Program-made: the position numbers and the translations under genes
In this document: positions 1 to 9,301 of the stretch, one piece after another
Layout: the number at the start of each line of letters is the position of its first letter
Position numbering within the stretch: position 1 is the first letter of the stretch
The notes under the pieces: model-generated
Database searches by the model: none
What the model was told of the DNA's origin: nothing
Seen by the model: the letters and a program-made list of their open reading frames with translations, nothing else
Assembly: GCF_000379845.1 (NCBI RefSeq)
Contig: NZ_KB903770.1
Coordinates: 62,001-126,000 of the forward strand
Direction of reading: 5' to 3'
Length of the DNA: 64,000 bases
From: Moraxella boevrei DSM 14165
Lineage (GTDB): Bacteria; Pseudomonadota; Gammaproteobacteria; Pseudomonadales; Moraxellaceae

Positions 1-6
1 GCTCAT
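1..6 (-). other. Possible start of a gene leaving the left edge
   Basis: On the minus strand an AAGG-type ribosome binding site (about 14-17) lies six bases before an ATG at 6-4, preceded by an AT-rich stretch. Only two codons are inside the window, so nothing can be said of the product. It may be the first codons of a divergently placed neighbour of the next gene, or chance. Confidence 0.25.
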
Positions 7-64
7 ACATCACCTTTTGGGATTGAAAATTTAACCATTTTATCACATTTTTTTTACATTCGCA

Positions 65-739
65 TTAGTGGCTTTCAAAAATCAACACTTGATAATAAGT
101 GGTAAACCGAGCGAGTGAATCTTGGGGCATTTGTGGAATTAGGCGGTTAAGTGCCAGCGATAACGCCTTGTTAATTACGCCGTCTGCAATCGGTATCGCC
201 CCACGTTTTAACATATTTAACGGCAATGTTTTGGTAAAATCCACCAAAAAATGTTGCAAACACGCCTGCGTTAATTCGCTAAAAAGCCGAGTTAAATTTT
301 CCACTTCCGCCTTGCCATTACCTTGTTGCACATTGGCAAAACTTGCCAATATTTGTTTGGCTAAATCATCGGACAATGGTACGCTAATACGGCGGTTACC
401 TTGTGGGTCGTTTTTTAATACTTGTTTATCAAAAAATTCAAAACTTGGCAACACGTCATTGTTTTTAGCAGGGCTTAAAACGGTATTAATTAACCTATCG
501 GTTGTTGTTTCAATCGTATGGCTGACTTTTATCAAATGTTGCTTGCGGTCGGAGTCCTCAGGTAAACTTTCAATCAGTTTAACCAACATGATATCAAGCA
601 ATTCCTGGTTGGTTAAATGGGTGATTTTATCACGGTACACGTCATAACGCTCGAGACTGTTTTGAGCAATTAACGCATAAGCGGTATCAATCGTGTTGGA
701 TAATTCGGCAGACGGCAAAAATCCGAAATAGTAAGACAT
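65..739 (-). CDS. Hypothetical protein, 224 residues
   Basis: I do not recognise this family. The protein begins MSYYFGFLPSAEL, is rich in Leu, Asp and Asn, and shows no signal peptide and no clear membrane segment, so it is probably cytoplasmic and largely helical. ATG at 739 is preferred; a GTG three codons upstream (748) is possible but has no better ribosome binding site. The gene faces away from the lipoprotein gene at 957, with about 220 bases of very AT-rich DNA between them that must hold both promoters. Codon use looks like the neighbours. Confidence refers to its being a real gene, not to any function. Confidence 0.7.
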   Translation of the reverse strand: MSYYFGFLPSAELSNTIDTAYALIAQNSLERYDVYRDKITHLTNQELLDIMLVKLIESLPEDSDRKQHLIKVSHTIETTTDRLINTVLSPAKNNDVLPSFEFFDKQVLKNDPQGNRRISVPLSDDLAKQILASFANVQQGNGKAEVENLTRLFSELTQACLQHFLVDFTKTLPLNMLKRGAIPIADGVINKALSLALNRLIPQMPQDSLARFTTYYQVLIFESH

Positions 740-956
740 AATATTCACTTAAAATGTTAAAATATGATTATTAAAACTTAATAATATTGATTAAAATAAT
801 CGAATATTGTAAAAAAAATCTCGACTGAATAGCAAGGATTTTTTGATAAAATCGCTTAAAAATACGCCAAAATAAAATTTATTTTGTGAATATGTTTATT
901 CTTGTTAAAAATTATGCTAAATTGTCACTATTTATTTGTATTTGTAGGGAAAAATT

Positions 957-2900
957 ATGTATCCTCTTGCCAAATTAACCACGAGTGTGTTATTGGTGTT
1001 ATCTATAACTGCTTGCCAAACGCAAACCGCCAACCAAATCAGTCAACCTACCCAAAAACGGTTAACCCCAAAAATCACAACTGCCAAGACGTTAACCGCA
1101 CAAGATTTGATGAAAAATGCGATGTTACAACGTTTTAGCCAAAGTTATGACTATGAAAAAACCACCAATTATCAAGTCGATATGTTGTACAATCAGCAAG
1201 ACATTGAAAGCCAAGATGCTAGCGTATTTTTGACCGCAATCCAAGCCTTTAGCGTTAAAAAAGGTTATGATGACGACAGTCGCTATGACAGTCGCCCTGA
1301 ACGCAAGGCATGCGAAGTGGATTTTAGCAAAAGCTATAGCCAAACCATTCAACAAGCCAATCCAAAAACGGCTAAAAAGTCAAGCGATAATAGCGAAACT
1401 GTAACAACAAAATCAACACAGCAAATTAATCAAGAGCTAGAAACGGTTTATCAAAACTACGAACAATGTTTATCGCAACTGCCACCTTTGCCCAAAAAAG
1501 AACCGCGTGAAAAATCCCTTGACGAGCTATTAGCCGATATCGCAAATGATGTGCCAACCGTAAATACGACGGTTGAAAAAGATGAACTTGCAACAACTGA
1601 AACGCCAAGCAAACAAATTCTAACCGATAATTCAAAGATTGTTTATAAAAATACTGATGAAACCAGTGCTAATCATAGCAATAAAAATAGCAATTCTGAA
1701 TACACCACCATTGAAAATATCGTGGAAAATCAGCCATCAGTTTATCAAATGAGCTTACAAAAGGCGATTGATAAATTAAAAGAACTTGATAATAATAACA
1801 AAAATTGGCGACCGATTGATGAAAATGATGAAACACAATCAACGAGCGAAACAGGGATAACGAGCAAGGTTAACAAGGATAATTTGGCAAAAATGTTGTT
1901 TAATTTACGCTTAACGCCTGCTCAAATTGATGTGATTAATCAAGCTTATCTATTGCCACAAACCATTAAATATCAAGGCAGTTACAACCACCAAACAGGT
2001 CAGTTTAGCACGGTGGTAGAAGAAAATACTGAAACGCCGTACACCCAAGCCTACAAACGTGTGCCGATGCTGATTGATATCAATGAAATGAGCGTGATTT
2101 TTGAGCCTGATGTGGCGTTGCCCTTGGTGAGTTTTATGGTGGATAAGCCGTTGCCTGATTTGGCAGGAAAATCGGTAAAATTCACCTTGCCAGCAGATTT
2201 ACGCCAAAATATTCCATTAACCTTGTTAAAAGATAGCTTGATCCAAGCGATTCGCAAGGCATATGCCGACCTTGATGGTGAAAAATTTGATGAGTTAGTA
2301 TTAGATGATTATGGCAAATCCATTCACGCCAGCCGATTGGTAAAGGTAAGTTTAAACAGCAATGATATCGGCTTTGTGGTGGGGCGAGTAGTAAAATATT
2401 TTGCCAGTCATTTACAGCAAATCCGTGAACAACACCCTGAGTATATTAGCGATGATAAAAACTTTAATTTGACATTAGATTTTTTAATCAACCTAAATAA
2501 AGTGTACCGTGCAGAAGATTTGGCAAAACTGGCTCAATTGGTAGAAACGGTTAGCCCCCTGTCATTTAACAATTTTAATTATTATTATTTTGACAACAAA
2601 AATCAACTAATTGCTTATCGTAAAATTAACGATTACCGTTCAGGACTGTTTAACGCTAAAGCCCAATCTATTACGCTAAACCGCTTACAGTACCGTGAAA
2701 CCCCAACAAAACACCGCTATTATCAGCCAAATCCTGCCGATATTGTGGACGGAAATGCCTTATTAGAAAATTATTATCAGGATAAAAAACTGCGTGGACA
2801 AGCCCAAGATGCACGTTTTGGCTATGCTTATGAGTTGGCGGATAACGAAACTGAAACCGAGATAGATAGTGTATTTGCACCTGTACCCGTTAATTATTAA
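957..2900 (+). CDS. Predicted lipoprotein, paralogue of the next gene
   Basis: A 647-residue exported lipoprotein: hydrophobic signal segment at residues 7-18 and a lipobox SITAC with Cys20. An AGGGA ribosome binding site fixes the start. Residues about 100-310 are low-complexity, polar, and rich in Thr, Asn, Glu and Lys. The part after about residue 310 looks folded (LTPAQIDVINQAYLLPQTIKY onward). The segment order and several positions match the following 521-residue lipoprotein: an 'L..NQA/NQF' helix, an 'I.Y.G.Y' strand, 'VIFEPDVALPLVSF' against 'LYVKPDVIMPSVAL', and an 'SLIQAIRKA.' helix against 'WLMAIKQSFD'. The two are therefore a diverged tandem duplication, separated by 39 bases and probably cotranscribed. 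Function unknown; envelope location is inferred from the lipobox. Confidence 0.85.
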   Translation: MYPLAKLTTSVLLVLSITACQTQTANQISQPTQKRLTPKITTAKTLTAQDLMKNAMLQRFSQSYDYEKTTNYQVDMLYNQQDIESQDASVFLTAIQAFSVKKGYDDDSRYDSRPERKACEVDFSKSYSQTIQQANPKTAKKSSDNSETVTTKSTQQINQELETVYQNYEQCLSQLPPLPKKEPREKSLDELLADIANDVPTVNTTVEKDELATTETPSKQILTDNSKIVYKNTDETSANHSNKNSNSEYTTIENIVENQPSVYQMSLQKAIDKLKELDNNNKNWRPIDENDETQSTSETGITSKVNKDNLAKMLFNLRLTPAQIDVINQAYLLPQTIKYQGSYNHQTGQFSTVVEENTETPYTQAYKRVPMLIDINEMSVIFEPDVALPLVSFMVDKPLPDLAGKSVKFTLPADLRQNIPLTLLKDSLIQAIRKAYADLDGEKFDELVLDDYGKSIHASRLVKVSLNSNDIGFVVGRVVKYFASHLQQIREQHPEYISDDKNFNLTLDFLINLNKVYRAEDLAKLAQLVETVSPLSFNNFNYYYFDNKNQLIAYRKINDYRSGLFNAKAQSITLNRLQYRETPTKHRYYQPNPADIVDGNALLENYYQDKKLRGQAQDARFGYAYELADNETETEIDSVFAPVPVNY

Positions 2901-2939
2901 GTTTTATTAAAAAGATGGTGGGAGTTTTAAAGGAAAAAC

Positions 2940-4505
2940 ATGAAAATCTTATTTCAAGCTAATTTTACCCAAAAAATGGCAAGTTTTTGCAAGCAATCAC
3001 TTAATTTATCGCTTAGCATGGCGGTGCTTGCGACCACGTTAACCGCTTGCCAATCAGTTAAGACGCAACCGCAAGTGAACCCAATTTCTGCTGAAAATAG
3101 CAAAAAAGTGCTGGCTGATGCGGTGCAAAAAACCTTATACCGTAATCAAAGTTGGATTGCGGAGCATCAAATTTATCTAAACGCCAACCCTGAACAAGAC
3201 ACAAAAAAGAACCTGACAACGGATTGCCAAACGGAGCATGACGATGCCTTAGTTACCCAAATGAAGACCGATAAGCTAACTGATTTTTCGCAAGTAGCGG
3301 ATTTGCCCGATGATAAAAAATTGGTGTACGAGCAGATTAAACAGACATTTTTAGCCTGTGAAAACACCGTTAATCCTGTCGCCGAAGGGATTGCAGAAGC
3401 AGAAAAAGACGATAATTATTTATATGAAAGCGAAATTCCAAGTGACGATGCATCTGATAACAATGCAAACATTCGTGAAAGCTTAAATGAACTCAACGAA
3501 ATCATGGGGTATATAGGACTAAATCAAGACCAAATCCGTAGTCTTAATCAGTTTATGCTAAAATCAGGTAAACTCACGATTAGCGGAAATTATCAGCCTT
3601 ATCAAGGTATTGTCAGTATGCAACTTGATGCAGGGTTTGAAAATAAGAACCTAAAATACCATTATCGGTTGCCGTTGGTTGCTAACTGGAAAAGCCAAAG
3701 CCTGTATGTCAAGCCTGACGTGATTATGCCGAGCGTGGCATTGTATTTGGACAATCAACTTGGCATGACGTGGCAAGATAAATGGTATAAATTTAGTTCA
3801 AATTCTGAAGATTTGCCTGCAAATGTAACCACAAAATCGTGGCTAATGGCGATAAAACAAAGTTTTGATGCGTTACCAAACAGTCAATTTCGCACGATTA
3901 ATCGCAATTTGTTATTGCCAAATATTGCCTATGCCAACCAAAAAATTGCCGAAAATGGTGTTGTGATTGAATGGCAACAAACCGCCAAAGAGCAAGATAA
4001 TCTATATCAAGATATGATAGAAAATTTTATTCAGCAAATGGACAAACAGATTGCTAACAGTAATGAAAATCAGCAAAAAAATTGGCAAAACTATAAACAA
4101 AAATTAAATCATTATTTAGAAAAACGTCTTACGATTGAGCCGAGCGATGACAATCGTTTGACAGGGCAACAGACTTATTTTGTGGTGGCAAATGGACAAC
4201 TTAAACAAATTTTTGCCAAAAACACCGCCACGTCTAACGCCCAATCTTTTCAACTTAATACCTGGGTAACGTTTGACCCCAATGAAAAATTAATTACGCC
4301 AATCAACCGCCCAAGCACGCTCAATACGCTTAGCAAAAGCATTAACGATACGCCAAACGGCAATGTGATTGATGCCAAAGCGGAAATCAAACGTTTGGTG
4401 GAATTGGATAATTCTCGGCGATTATTTGGTGAAGAGCCTGAATGGTTAAAACATTTGGCAAAAATTGCTGATATTGATACCGAACTGGATAATGAAGATT
4501 ATTGA
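2940..4505 (+). CDS. Predicted lipoprotein, paralogue of the previous gene
   Basis: A 521-residue lipoprotein with a long basic N-region, a hydrophobic segment and lipobox LTAC with Cys37. The start has an AAAGGA site; Met13 is an alternative start giving a more usual signal peptide length. The mature protein begins with an acidic, polar region (to about residue 170) and continues with a folded C-terminal half resembling that of the upstream lipoprotein ('YQPYQGIVSMQLDAG', 'LYVKPDVIMPSVALYLDNQ'). It is shorter mainly because the low-complexity region is smaller. No catalytic motif is visible. The pair may act together at the inner face of the outer membrane; that is a guess from lipidation only. 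Confidence 0.85.
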   Translation: MKILFQANFTQKMASFCKQSLNLSLSMAVLATTLTACQSVKTQPQVNPISAENSKKVLADAVQKTLYRNQSWIAEHQIYLNANPEQDTKKNLTTDCQTEHDDALVTQMKTDKLTDFSQVADLPDDKKLVYEQIKQTFLACENTVNPVAEGIAEAEKDDNYLYESEIPSDDASDNNANIRESLNELNEIMGYIGLNQDQIRSLNQFMLKSGKLTISGNYQPYQGIVSMQLDAGFENKNLKYHYRLPLVANWKSQSLYVKPDVIMPSVALYLDNQLGMTWQDKWYKFSSNSEDLPANVTTKSWLMAIKQSFDALPNSQFRTINRNLLLPNIAYANQKIAENGVVIEWQQTAKEQDNLYQDMIENFIQQMDKQIANSNENQQKNWQNYKQKLNHYLEKRLTIEPSDDNRLTGQQTYFVVANGQLKQIFAKNTATSNAQSFQLNTWVTFDPNEKLITPINRPSTLNTLSKSINDTPNGNVIDAKAEIKRLVELDNSRRLFGEEPEWLKHLAKIADIDTELDNEDY

Positions 4506-4589
4506 TTGTTTAACAAAATCATGGGGTAAAATTTAAAAACTCGCTAGAATTGGTGTATAATACATGCTTTTAACCAATGAAATAATATT

Positions 4590-5306
4590 ATGAATATATC
4601 TACACATTCTAGCCAAAATGCAGTGGTATTACTATCAGGGGGCTTGGACTCGGTAACCTGTCTGTACTGGGCGAAAGCAAATTTTACCAAAGTGACTGCT
4701 GTAAGTTTTGACTATGGGCAACGCCACAATAGTGAACTAACTTCTGCCAAAAATATTGCCAAAATTGCCAAGGTTGACCACCGAGTGATTGCTATTGATT
4801 TGGCTCAGCTTGGCGGTTCGGCATTGACCGACCAAAGCATTAATGTACCTGATGCGGATAAAACCGCAGACTTTAGTGATAATCAAAACAATGACAATAT
4901 TCCTGTTACTTATGTACCTGCTCGCAACACGATTTTTTTGTCCCATGCGTTGGCAGTTGCCGAAGTTACTCAAGCCAACACCATTGTGATTGGCGTGAAT
5001 GCGGTGGATTATTCGGGTTATCCTGACTGCCGTCCTGAATATATTGATGCTTTTGCAAAAATGGCGAACCTTGCCACCAAAGTGGGCGTTATGGGCAATC
5101 ATCTCACGATTGCAACGCCTTTGTTGCATTTAAGTAAAGCAGATATTATCAGATTAGGCGTTTCGCTCGGTGTGGATTATAGCCTGACCGTGTCGTGCTA
5201 TCAGGCAGACAGCGAGGGTAGGGCGTGTGGCAACTGCGATAGTTGTTATTTACGTCAGCAAGGTTTTTTACAAGCTGAAATAGACGACCCAACCCGTTAT
5301 CAGTAA
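4590..5306 (+). CDS. queC: 7-cyano-7-deazaguanine (preQ0) synthase
   Basis: QueC converts 7-carboxy-7-deazaguanine to preQ0 using ammonia and ATP, in the pathway to queuosine in tRNA. The 238-residue length is typical. Visible signatures: the PP-loop SGGLDS at residues 16-21, FDYGQRH (about 39-45), [23 protein letters not shown], and the C-terminal zinc-binding cysteines in SCYQAD...[17 protein letters not shown] box at 4556-4561 lies about 30 bases before the start, so the gene probably has its own promoter. No other queuosine genes are adjacent. Confidence 0.97.
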   Translation: MNISTHSSQNAVVLLSGGLDSVTCLYWAKANFTKVTAVSFDYGQRHNSELTSAKNIAKIAKVDHRVIAIDLAQLGGSALTDQSINVPDADKTADFSDNQNNDNIPVTYVPARNTIFLSHALAVAEVTQANTIVIGVNAVDYSGYPDCRPEYIDAFAKMANLATKVGVMGNHLTIATPLLHLSKADIIRLGVSLGVDYSLTVSCYQADSEGRACGNCDSCYLRQQGFLQAEIDDPTRYQ

Positions 5307-5339
5307 AATAACCTTATTTCAGTTAAAACAGGAAACTCT

Positions 5340-5639
5340 ATGAAAAAATCAATCTTTATGGCAATCTTGTTAAGCAGTAGTGCGATGTTGCCAAACCTTG
5401 CCAACGCCAACGCTCAAGTCAATGCGTGCGTGGCACAAATGACCGAGAAAAAAATCACCGACAACAAATCCGCCCAAAAAGTGTGTAGTTGCGTGGTTAA
5501 AGAACAATCACAAATTACTCAAAAACAAAAAAATGAATTGGATAATTGGGTAAAATCTGGCAAAGATATCCGTACCAACAAAACCTTTCAAAACATCAGT
5601 AACCGTATGAAAGCGTGTGGTAATGGGATTATCAAATAG
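5340..5639 (+). CDS. Small secreted protein with four cysteines
   Basis: A 99-residue protein with a clear Sec signal peptide (MKKSIFMAILLSSSAMLPNLANA, cleavage after about Ala23), giving a mature periplasmic or secreted protein of about 76 residues. It has four Cys: NACVAQM, a CSC pair, and KACGNG near the C-terminus. The pattern (C...CxC...C with amphipathic helices between) suggests a disulphide-bonded helical mini-protein. I do not recognise the family. It follows queC by 33 bases and is followed by a strong terminator, so it may be the last gene of a short transcript with queC. Confidence 0.8.
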   Translation: MKKSIFMAILLSSSAMLPNLANANAQVNACVAQMTEKKITDNKSAQKVCSCVVKEQSQITQKQKNELDNWVKSGKDIRTNKTFQNISNRMKACGNGIIK

Positions 5640-5685
5640 TTTTTGCCATTAAAGTTTGCCATTAACGACAGCTATTTAAACAAAT

Positions 5686-5725
5686 AAAAAAGGTGGGTTA
5701 AATGGTAACTAACCGCACCTTTTTT
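5686..5725. terminator. Bidirectional intrinsic terminator
   Basis: AAAAAAGGTG-GGTTA (5686-5700) pairs with TAACC-G-CACCTTTTTT (5710-5725), with one bulged G and a nine-base loop. It lies between the convergent small secreted protein gene and the AarF-like gene and can serve both strands. Confidence 0.85.
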
Positions 5726-5770
5726 ATTACTAATTTTCATTTTTTAAATATAGTTAAATAATTATAAATT

Positions 5771-7171
5771 CTAAATAAACAGTTGTATTAGTTTTTCTGC
5801 CGATGTTTTGGCATTTAATACCGTCATAAAGGTATAAGCCCCAATAAATTTTCGGCTAATAAACATAAACTCTTTTGGTGGTACGCTAAAAGCTTTTGAG
5901 CTTGCTGACTTGCTCGCCAGCCCAATCACACGGTTATGTAAATCACTTTTTGCCCAAATATAATTGCCATCTTTGTCCAAACAGTGGCTAGGAATATTCG
6001 GATTATGGCTTGGCAAACTAAAGGGTTCGCTTGCCAACAAAAATAACTTAACGATATCATGCTTGACTTGTTCATTCATTTTGGCAAAAAAGCTATAATA
6101 CTCGCCTGCATCGTTAATTGCTTCGTACATTTGTTGGCGGTCATGATAAAATCCTGCTAACAAAAAACGTTTGGCAATTGTTAACAATTTTTCATCAAAC
6201 TGACGAATTGCCCCAAAATCAAGCAAAACCAGCTGGTCGCTAAGGTGGGCATCGGTTTGCTGTTCAGCAGTGCGTATCAGATAGTTGCCAAAATTAGGGT
6301 CGGTCTGCATATCGCCCCATTCAAAAATCTCTCGCAACATGATTTCAATAGAGGCTTGTCCGATACGATCTCGACGTGCTTCAGGCAAAATAAACACTTG
6401 TTCATCGGTAATCGCAATGCCTTGTTCAAAGGTCATACACAGCACTCGGCTCGTGCTATAATCGTTGATAATGCGTGGCACGACATACCGCTTATCAGCA
6501 TTTAGGCGTTGATAAAACGTTTCGGTGGTTTTCGCTTCTAACAGATAATTGACTTCATGGTGCAACAAATCCCGAATTTCTTCAAACCATTCATCTAACT
6601 GGCGAGTTTGTGGCACGGCATTGGTAACTTTGAGCAGTTGACGAAACAAATCAAGGTCGCTATCCACCGCATCAGCGATATTGGGGTATTGTACTTTTAG
6701 CACCACCTGTTCGCCTGTGGTTCTTAAGGTTGCACGGTGTACTTGAGCAAGGCTTGCCGTACCGATTGGCGTCGTGTCAATATCAAAATCGTGGATTTTT
6801 TCGCCCAACTCGTGGCGTAACGCAGTCTCAATAATATGCCAAGAAAAAGTTGTCGTGTTGCTGTTTAAGGTTTGCAAGGCTTCGGTAATTGCTGGTGGTA
6901 AAAAATGCTCACCGTATAAAGCCAGCATTTGTCCGATTTTTACCACAGAGCCTTTGAGTTTACCTAACTCATCAACCAAATATTGGGCTTGTTCTTTCAT
7001 AAAGGCTTGTTTATCCAGTTGTTTTTGTTCTTTGGATTTAAACACGCCAAACGCACTATTGGTCGCCCAACGTCTGCCGATGTTTAGCGACGCTTTGGCA
7101 ATGGACAAACGTCTGTCTAATGCCGATGTCTTTAGCGTATCAAGGGGTTGGCTGTTCGGATTGTCCGTCAT
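5771..7171 (-). CDS. ABC1/AarF (UbiB-like) atypical kinase family protein
   Basis: A 466-residue member of the ABC1/ADCK/UbiB family of atypical kinases. Visible signatures: the family-defining KxGQ motif in LKGSVVKIGQMLA (about 74-86), the Ala-rich loop in PIGTASLAQVHRATL, the VAIK-like lysine in VVLKVQYP, and the metal-binding segment QTDPNFGNYLI followed by LLDFGAIRQF. It lacks the C-terminal double transmembrane helix typical of UbiB proper, so I call it an AarF-domain protein, not ubiB. A role in quinone or lipid metabolism is plausible from the family only. A second, distinct family member lies at 27493-28809. Convergent with the upstream gene; divergent from tolB. Confidence 0.88.
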   Translation of the reverse strand: MTDNPNSQPLDTLKTSALDRRLSIAKASLNIGRRWATNSAFGVFKSKEQKQLDKQAFMKEQAQYLVDELGKLKGSVVKIGQMLALYGEHFLPPAITEALQTLNSNTTTFSWHIIETALRHELGEKIHDFDIDTTPIGTASLAQVHRATLRTTGEQVVLKVQYPNIADAVDSDLDLFRQLLKVTNAVPQTRQLDEWFEEIRDLLHHEVNYLLEAKTTETFYQRLNADKRYVVPRIINDYSTSRVLCMTFEQGIAITDEQVFILPEARRDRIGQASIEIMLREIFEWGDMQTDPNFGNYLIRTAEQQTDAHLSDQLVLLDFGAIRQFDEKLLTIAKRFLLAGFYHDRQQMYEAINDAGEYYSFFAKMNEQVKHDIVKLFLLASEPFSLPSHNPNIPSHCLDKDGNYIWAKSDLHNRVIGLASKSASSKAFSVPPKEFMFISRKFIGAYTFMTVLNAKTSAEKLIQLFI

Positions 7172-7359
7172 TTATCTGCCTGCAAAGTTTATTAAAAAGT
7201 GCGTCAAAAGTTGCATCAAAAAAGTTGCGTTTGTCAAAATGCGGTCATTTTAACATAAAAAAAGATTTTTACAAAAAATTCAGCCGTCATTATCATGGTA
7301 AAATTGTTAACAAAACCGCCCCAAAAAGTGGTAATCTACTTTTTTATTGGCAAAAATTA

Positions 7360-7368
7360 TGCTATTAT
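7360..7368 (+). promoter_or_regulatory. Extended -10 element before tolB
   Basis: TGCTATTAT (TGn plus TATTAT) lies 33 bases before the tolB ATG. No good -35 hexamer stands 17 bases upstream, which is acceptable for an extended -10 promoter. The same TGn-TATAAT form appears before lpxA, the HPt gene and the HicB-like gene. Confidence 0.5.
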
Positions 7369-7401
7369 TTTTCGCAATTTTTTAAAAACAGAAGACCGCT
7401 T

Positions 7402-8715
7402 ATGCAAAATCTTAGCAAAAATCCAATTTTTAATAAAAATAGTTTAACAAAAAATTTAGCAAAACTTGGTTTAATCGGTTTAATCGCCACCGCCTTACCA
7501 CAAGCCTATGGTGCAGAAGCCACTATTGTCAAAACCGCTCCACGTTCTGCCACGCAAATTGCCATTGTGCCATTTGCAGGGGCAAAAGGCGTGTCTGATG
7601 TGGTAGAAAACTATTTGACAAATATCGGACAAATGGCAGGCAGTGACAGCTTACCTGAAAATCCTTACAGCAGTGGTGAGCTACATTTAGAATTATGGCA
7701 AGCCCGTCAAGTGCCGTATGTAGTGGTTGGTAACAGTAAAAGTAACCGTGGCAATGTAGAAATTAATTTTGAAGTCATCAATGTACAAACAGGGCAAGTG
7801 CTAGGCGGTGTGCATACCGAAAAAGCCCAAAATAATAACCAAAGTTTGCGTTTTGCGAGTGCCAAAATTGCTGATAAAGTGTTAGAATTAATCACAGGTA
7901 TTAAAGGTGATTTCTCAGGAAAAATTGCTTATGTGGTGAAACAAGGTACAGCCAAAAATGCCACGTCATACCTAGTCGTATCGGACGTGGACGGCTATAA
8001 CCCACAAACCATCCGCACGGTAAAAGGCAATATTAAAGCGTTAAATCCATCCGCTAACGGCAGACAGTTCACCTTTGAAGAACAACAACACAATGGCTAT
8101 CCTGTTGTATATGTCGCTGATATTAATGGTGCGGTAAATTTGGTAACGCCTTACAAAGCCAATAACCTTGGTGGGGCGATATCCCCTAACGGTAGCCAAC
8201 TTTTGTTTAGTAGTGATAAAGACGGTAATCCTGATATTTACCTTGCTAATGCCAACGGTGGCAATCCACGCCGATTGACCAACAGCCCCGCTCCAGAAAT
8301 ATACCCAAGTTGGTCGCCAGATGGCAAATCATTCGTGTTCACGTCTGACCGTCATGGTAACAACCGTGGGCAAATTTTCCGTTACAATTTAACCAATGGG
8401 CAAATGCAACAATTAACGAGTGGTGGTTTAAATAGTATGGCTCGTATCAGTAATGATGGCAAACAAATGAGCTACTTATCAGGCACAAATAACGGTGTGG
8501 TGCGTGATTTGACCACAGGTTCAGTAAAATCTATAAATAACGCAGGGGTAAGCGAAGCACCGAGTATTTCACCCAATGGCATGCATTATATTTACTCAAC
8601 CAAAAACGCCTTAACCATTAATACCAAAGGCAACGTAATTAGCATTAATCCAAGCCAATACGGTGTGCCAAAAGGCACGATTTATAACCCAATTTGGCTA
8701 AATCCAAATCGTTAA
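7402..8715 (+). CDS. tolB: Tol-Pal system beta-propeller protein TolB
   Basis: Periplasmic component of the Tol-Pal outer membrane integrity and cell division system. The 437-residue protein starts at ATG 7402 (MQNLSKNPIF), which gives a normal signal peptide (hydrophobic LGLIGLIATALPQAYGA, cleavage near residue 35). The reading frame is open further upstream, but that would add about 94 residues unlike TolB. An N-terminal alpha/beta domain (IAIVPFAG...) is followed by WD40/PD40 propeller blades with repeated motifs: SPNGSQLLFSSDKDGNPDIYL, SWSPDGKSFVFTSDRHGN, ISNDGKQMSYLSG, SISPNGMHYIYS. No pal, tolA, tolQ or tolR is adjacent; skp-lpxD-fabZ-lpxA follows instead, where bamA is the usual first gene. 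Confidence 0.93.
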   Translation: MQNLSKNPIFNKNSLTKNLAKLGLIGLIATALPQAYGAEATIVKTAPRSATQIAIVPFAGAKGVSDVVENYLTNIGQMAGSDSLPENPYSSGELHLELWQARQVPYVVVGNSKSNRGNVEINFEVINVQTGQVLGGVHTEKAQNNNQSLRFASAKIADKVLELITGIKGDFSGKIAYVVKQGTAKNATSYLVVSDVDGYNPQTIRTVKGNIKALNPSANGRQFTFEEQQHNGYPVVYVADINGAVNLVTPYKANNLGGAISPNGSQLLFSSDKDGNPDIYLANANGGNPRRLTNSPAPEIYPSWSPDGKSFVFTSDRHGNNRGQIFRYNLTNGQMQQLTSGGLNSMARISNDGKQMSYLSGTNNGVVRDLTTGSVKSINNAGVSEAPSISPNGMHYIYSTKNALTINTKGNVISINPSQYGVPKGTIYNPIWLNPNR

Positions 8716-8804
8716 CGATTTTTCTTTTCTAAATTATTCGTGTAAGATGGATTAGCTTTTTTGGCGTAGTCCATCGTGTTATTTATATTTTTTAAAGGCT
8801 TATT

Positions 8805-9290
8805 ATGAAAAAATTATTATTAAGTTTAATGATACTTAGTAGTGCTAGTTTTGCTAATACCGTTGCGGTATGGAATTCTGAACTGGCGATTGCCAATACC
8901 ACTTTTGCCAAAGATAAAATCGTCACCACTCAAAACGCCATTCAACCCAAACAACAACAAATCAAAACCTATCAAGCCAATATAGAAAGCCTACAGCAAC
9001 AATACCGCACCGCTGATGATAGTCAAAAAGCTGAGATTGCCAAACAAATTGAAAGCAATGTTAAAAACTACGAACAAGTTTCTGCCCAAATTCAGCAGAC
9101 TTTAACTATCAATCAAAAAGAAATTTTTAATAAAATCAACCCACAACTAAAAACAATTATGCAAAACTTGATGAAACAAAAGAATATTGATGTTTTGATT
9201 GACGATGCGACGGGAGCGGTGAGTTTTGTTAAACCTGAGTTTGACATTACCAATGACGTTACCAATGCCTTAAATCAACAAGTGAAATAA
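8805..9290 (+). CDS. skp: Skp/OmpH-family periplasmic chaperone
   Basis: A 161-residue protein with a signal peptide (MKKLLLSLMILSSASFA) and a long Gln/Lys-rich helical region (about residues 45-115). This is the tentacle architecture of Skp, a trimeric chaperone that carries unfolded outer membrane proteins to the BAM complex. The C-terminal 'NIDVLIDDATGAVSFVKPEFDITNDVTNAL' matches the end of OmpH-family proteins (Pfam OmpH). An AAAGG ribosome binding site precedes the start. It lies immediately before lpxD (11 bases), the conserved order in gammaproteobacteria, supporting the assignment. Confidence 0.9.
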   Translation: MKKLLLSLMILSSASFANTVAVWNSELAIANTTFAKDKIVTTQNAIQPKQQQIKTYQANIESLQQQYRTADDSQKAEIAKQIESNVKNYEQVSAQIQQTLTINQKEIFNKINPQLKTIMQNLMKQKNIDVLIDDATGAVSFVKPEFDITNDVTNALNQQVK

Positions 9291-9301
9291 TTGATTAAAA
9301 A

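Noticed and set aside
7120-7401. Extended N-terminus for TolB
   Set aside because: The added 94 residues overlap the divergent gene and its promoter, and the signal peptide begins naturally at 7402.
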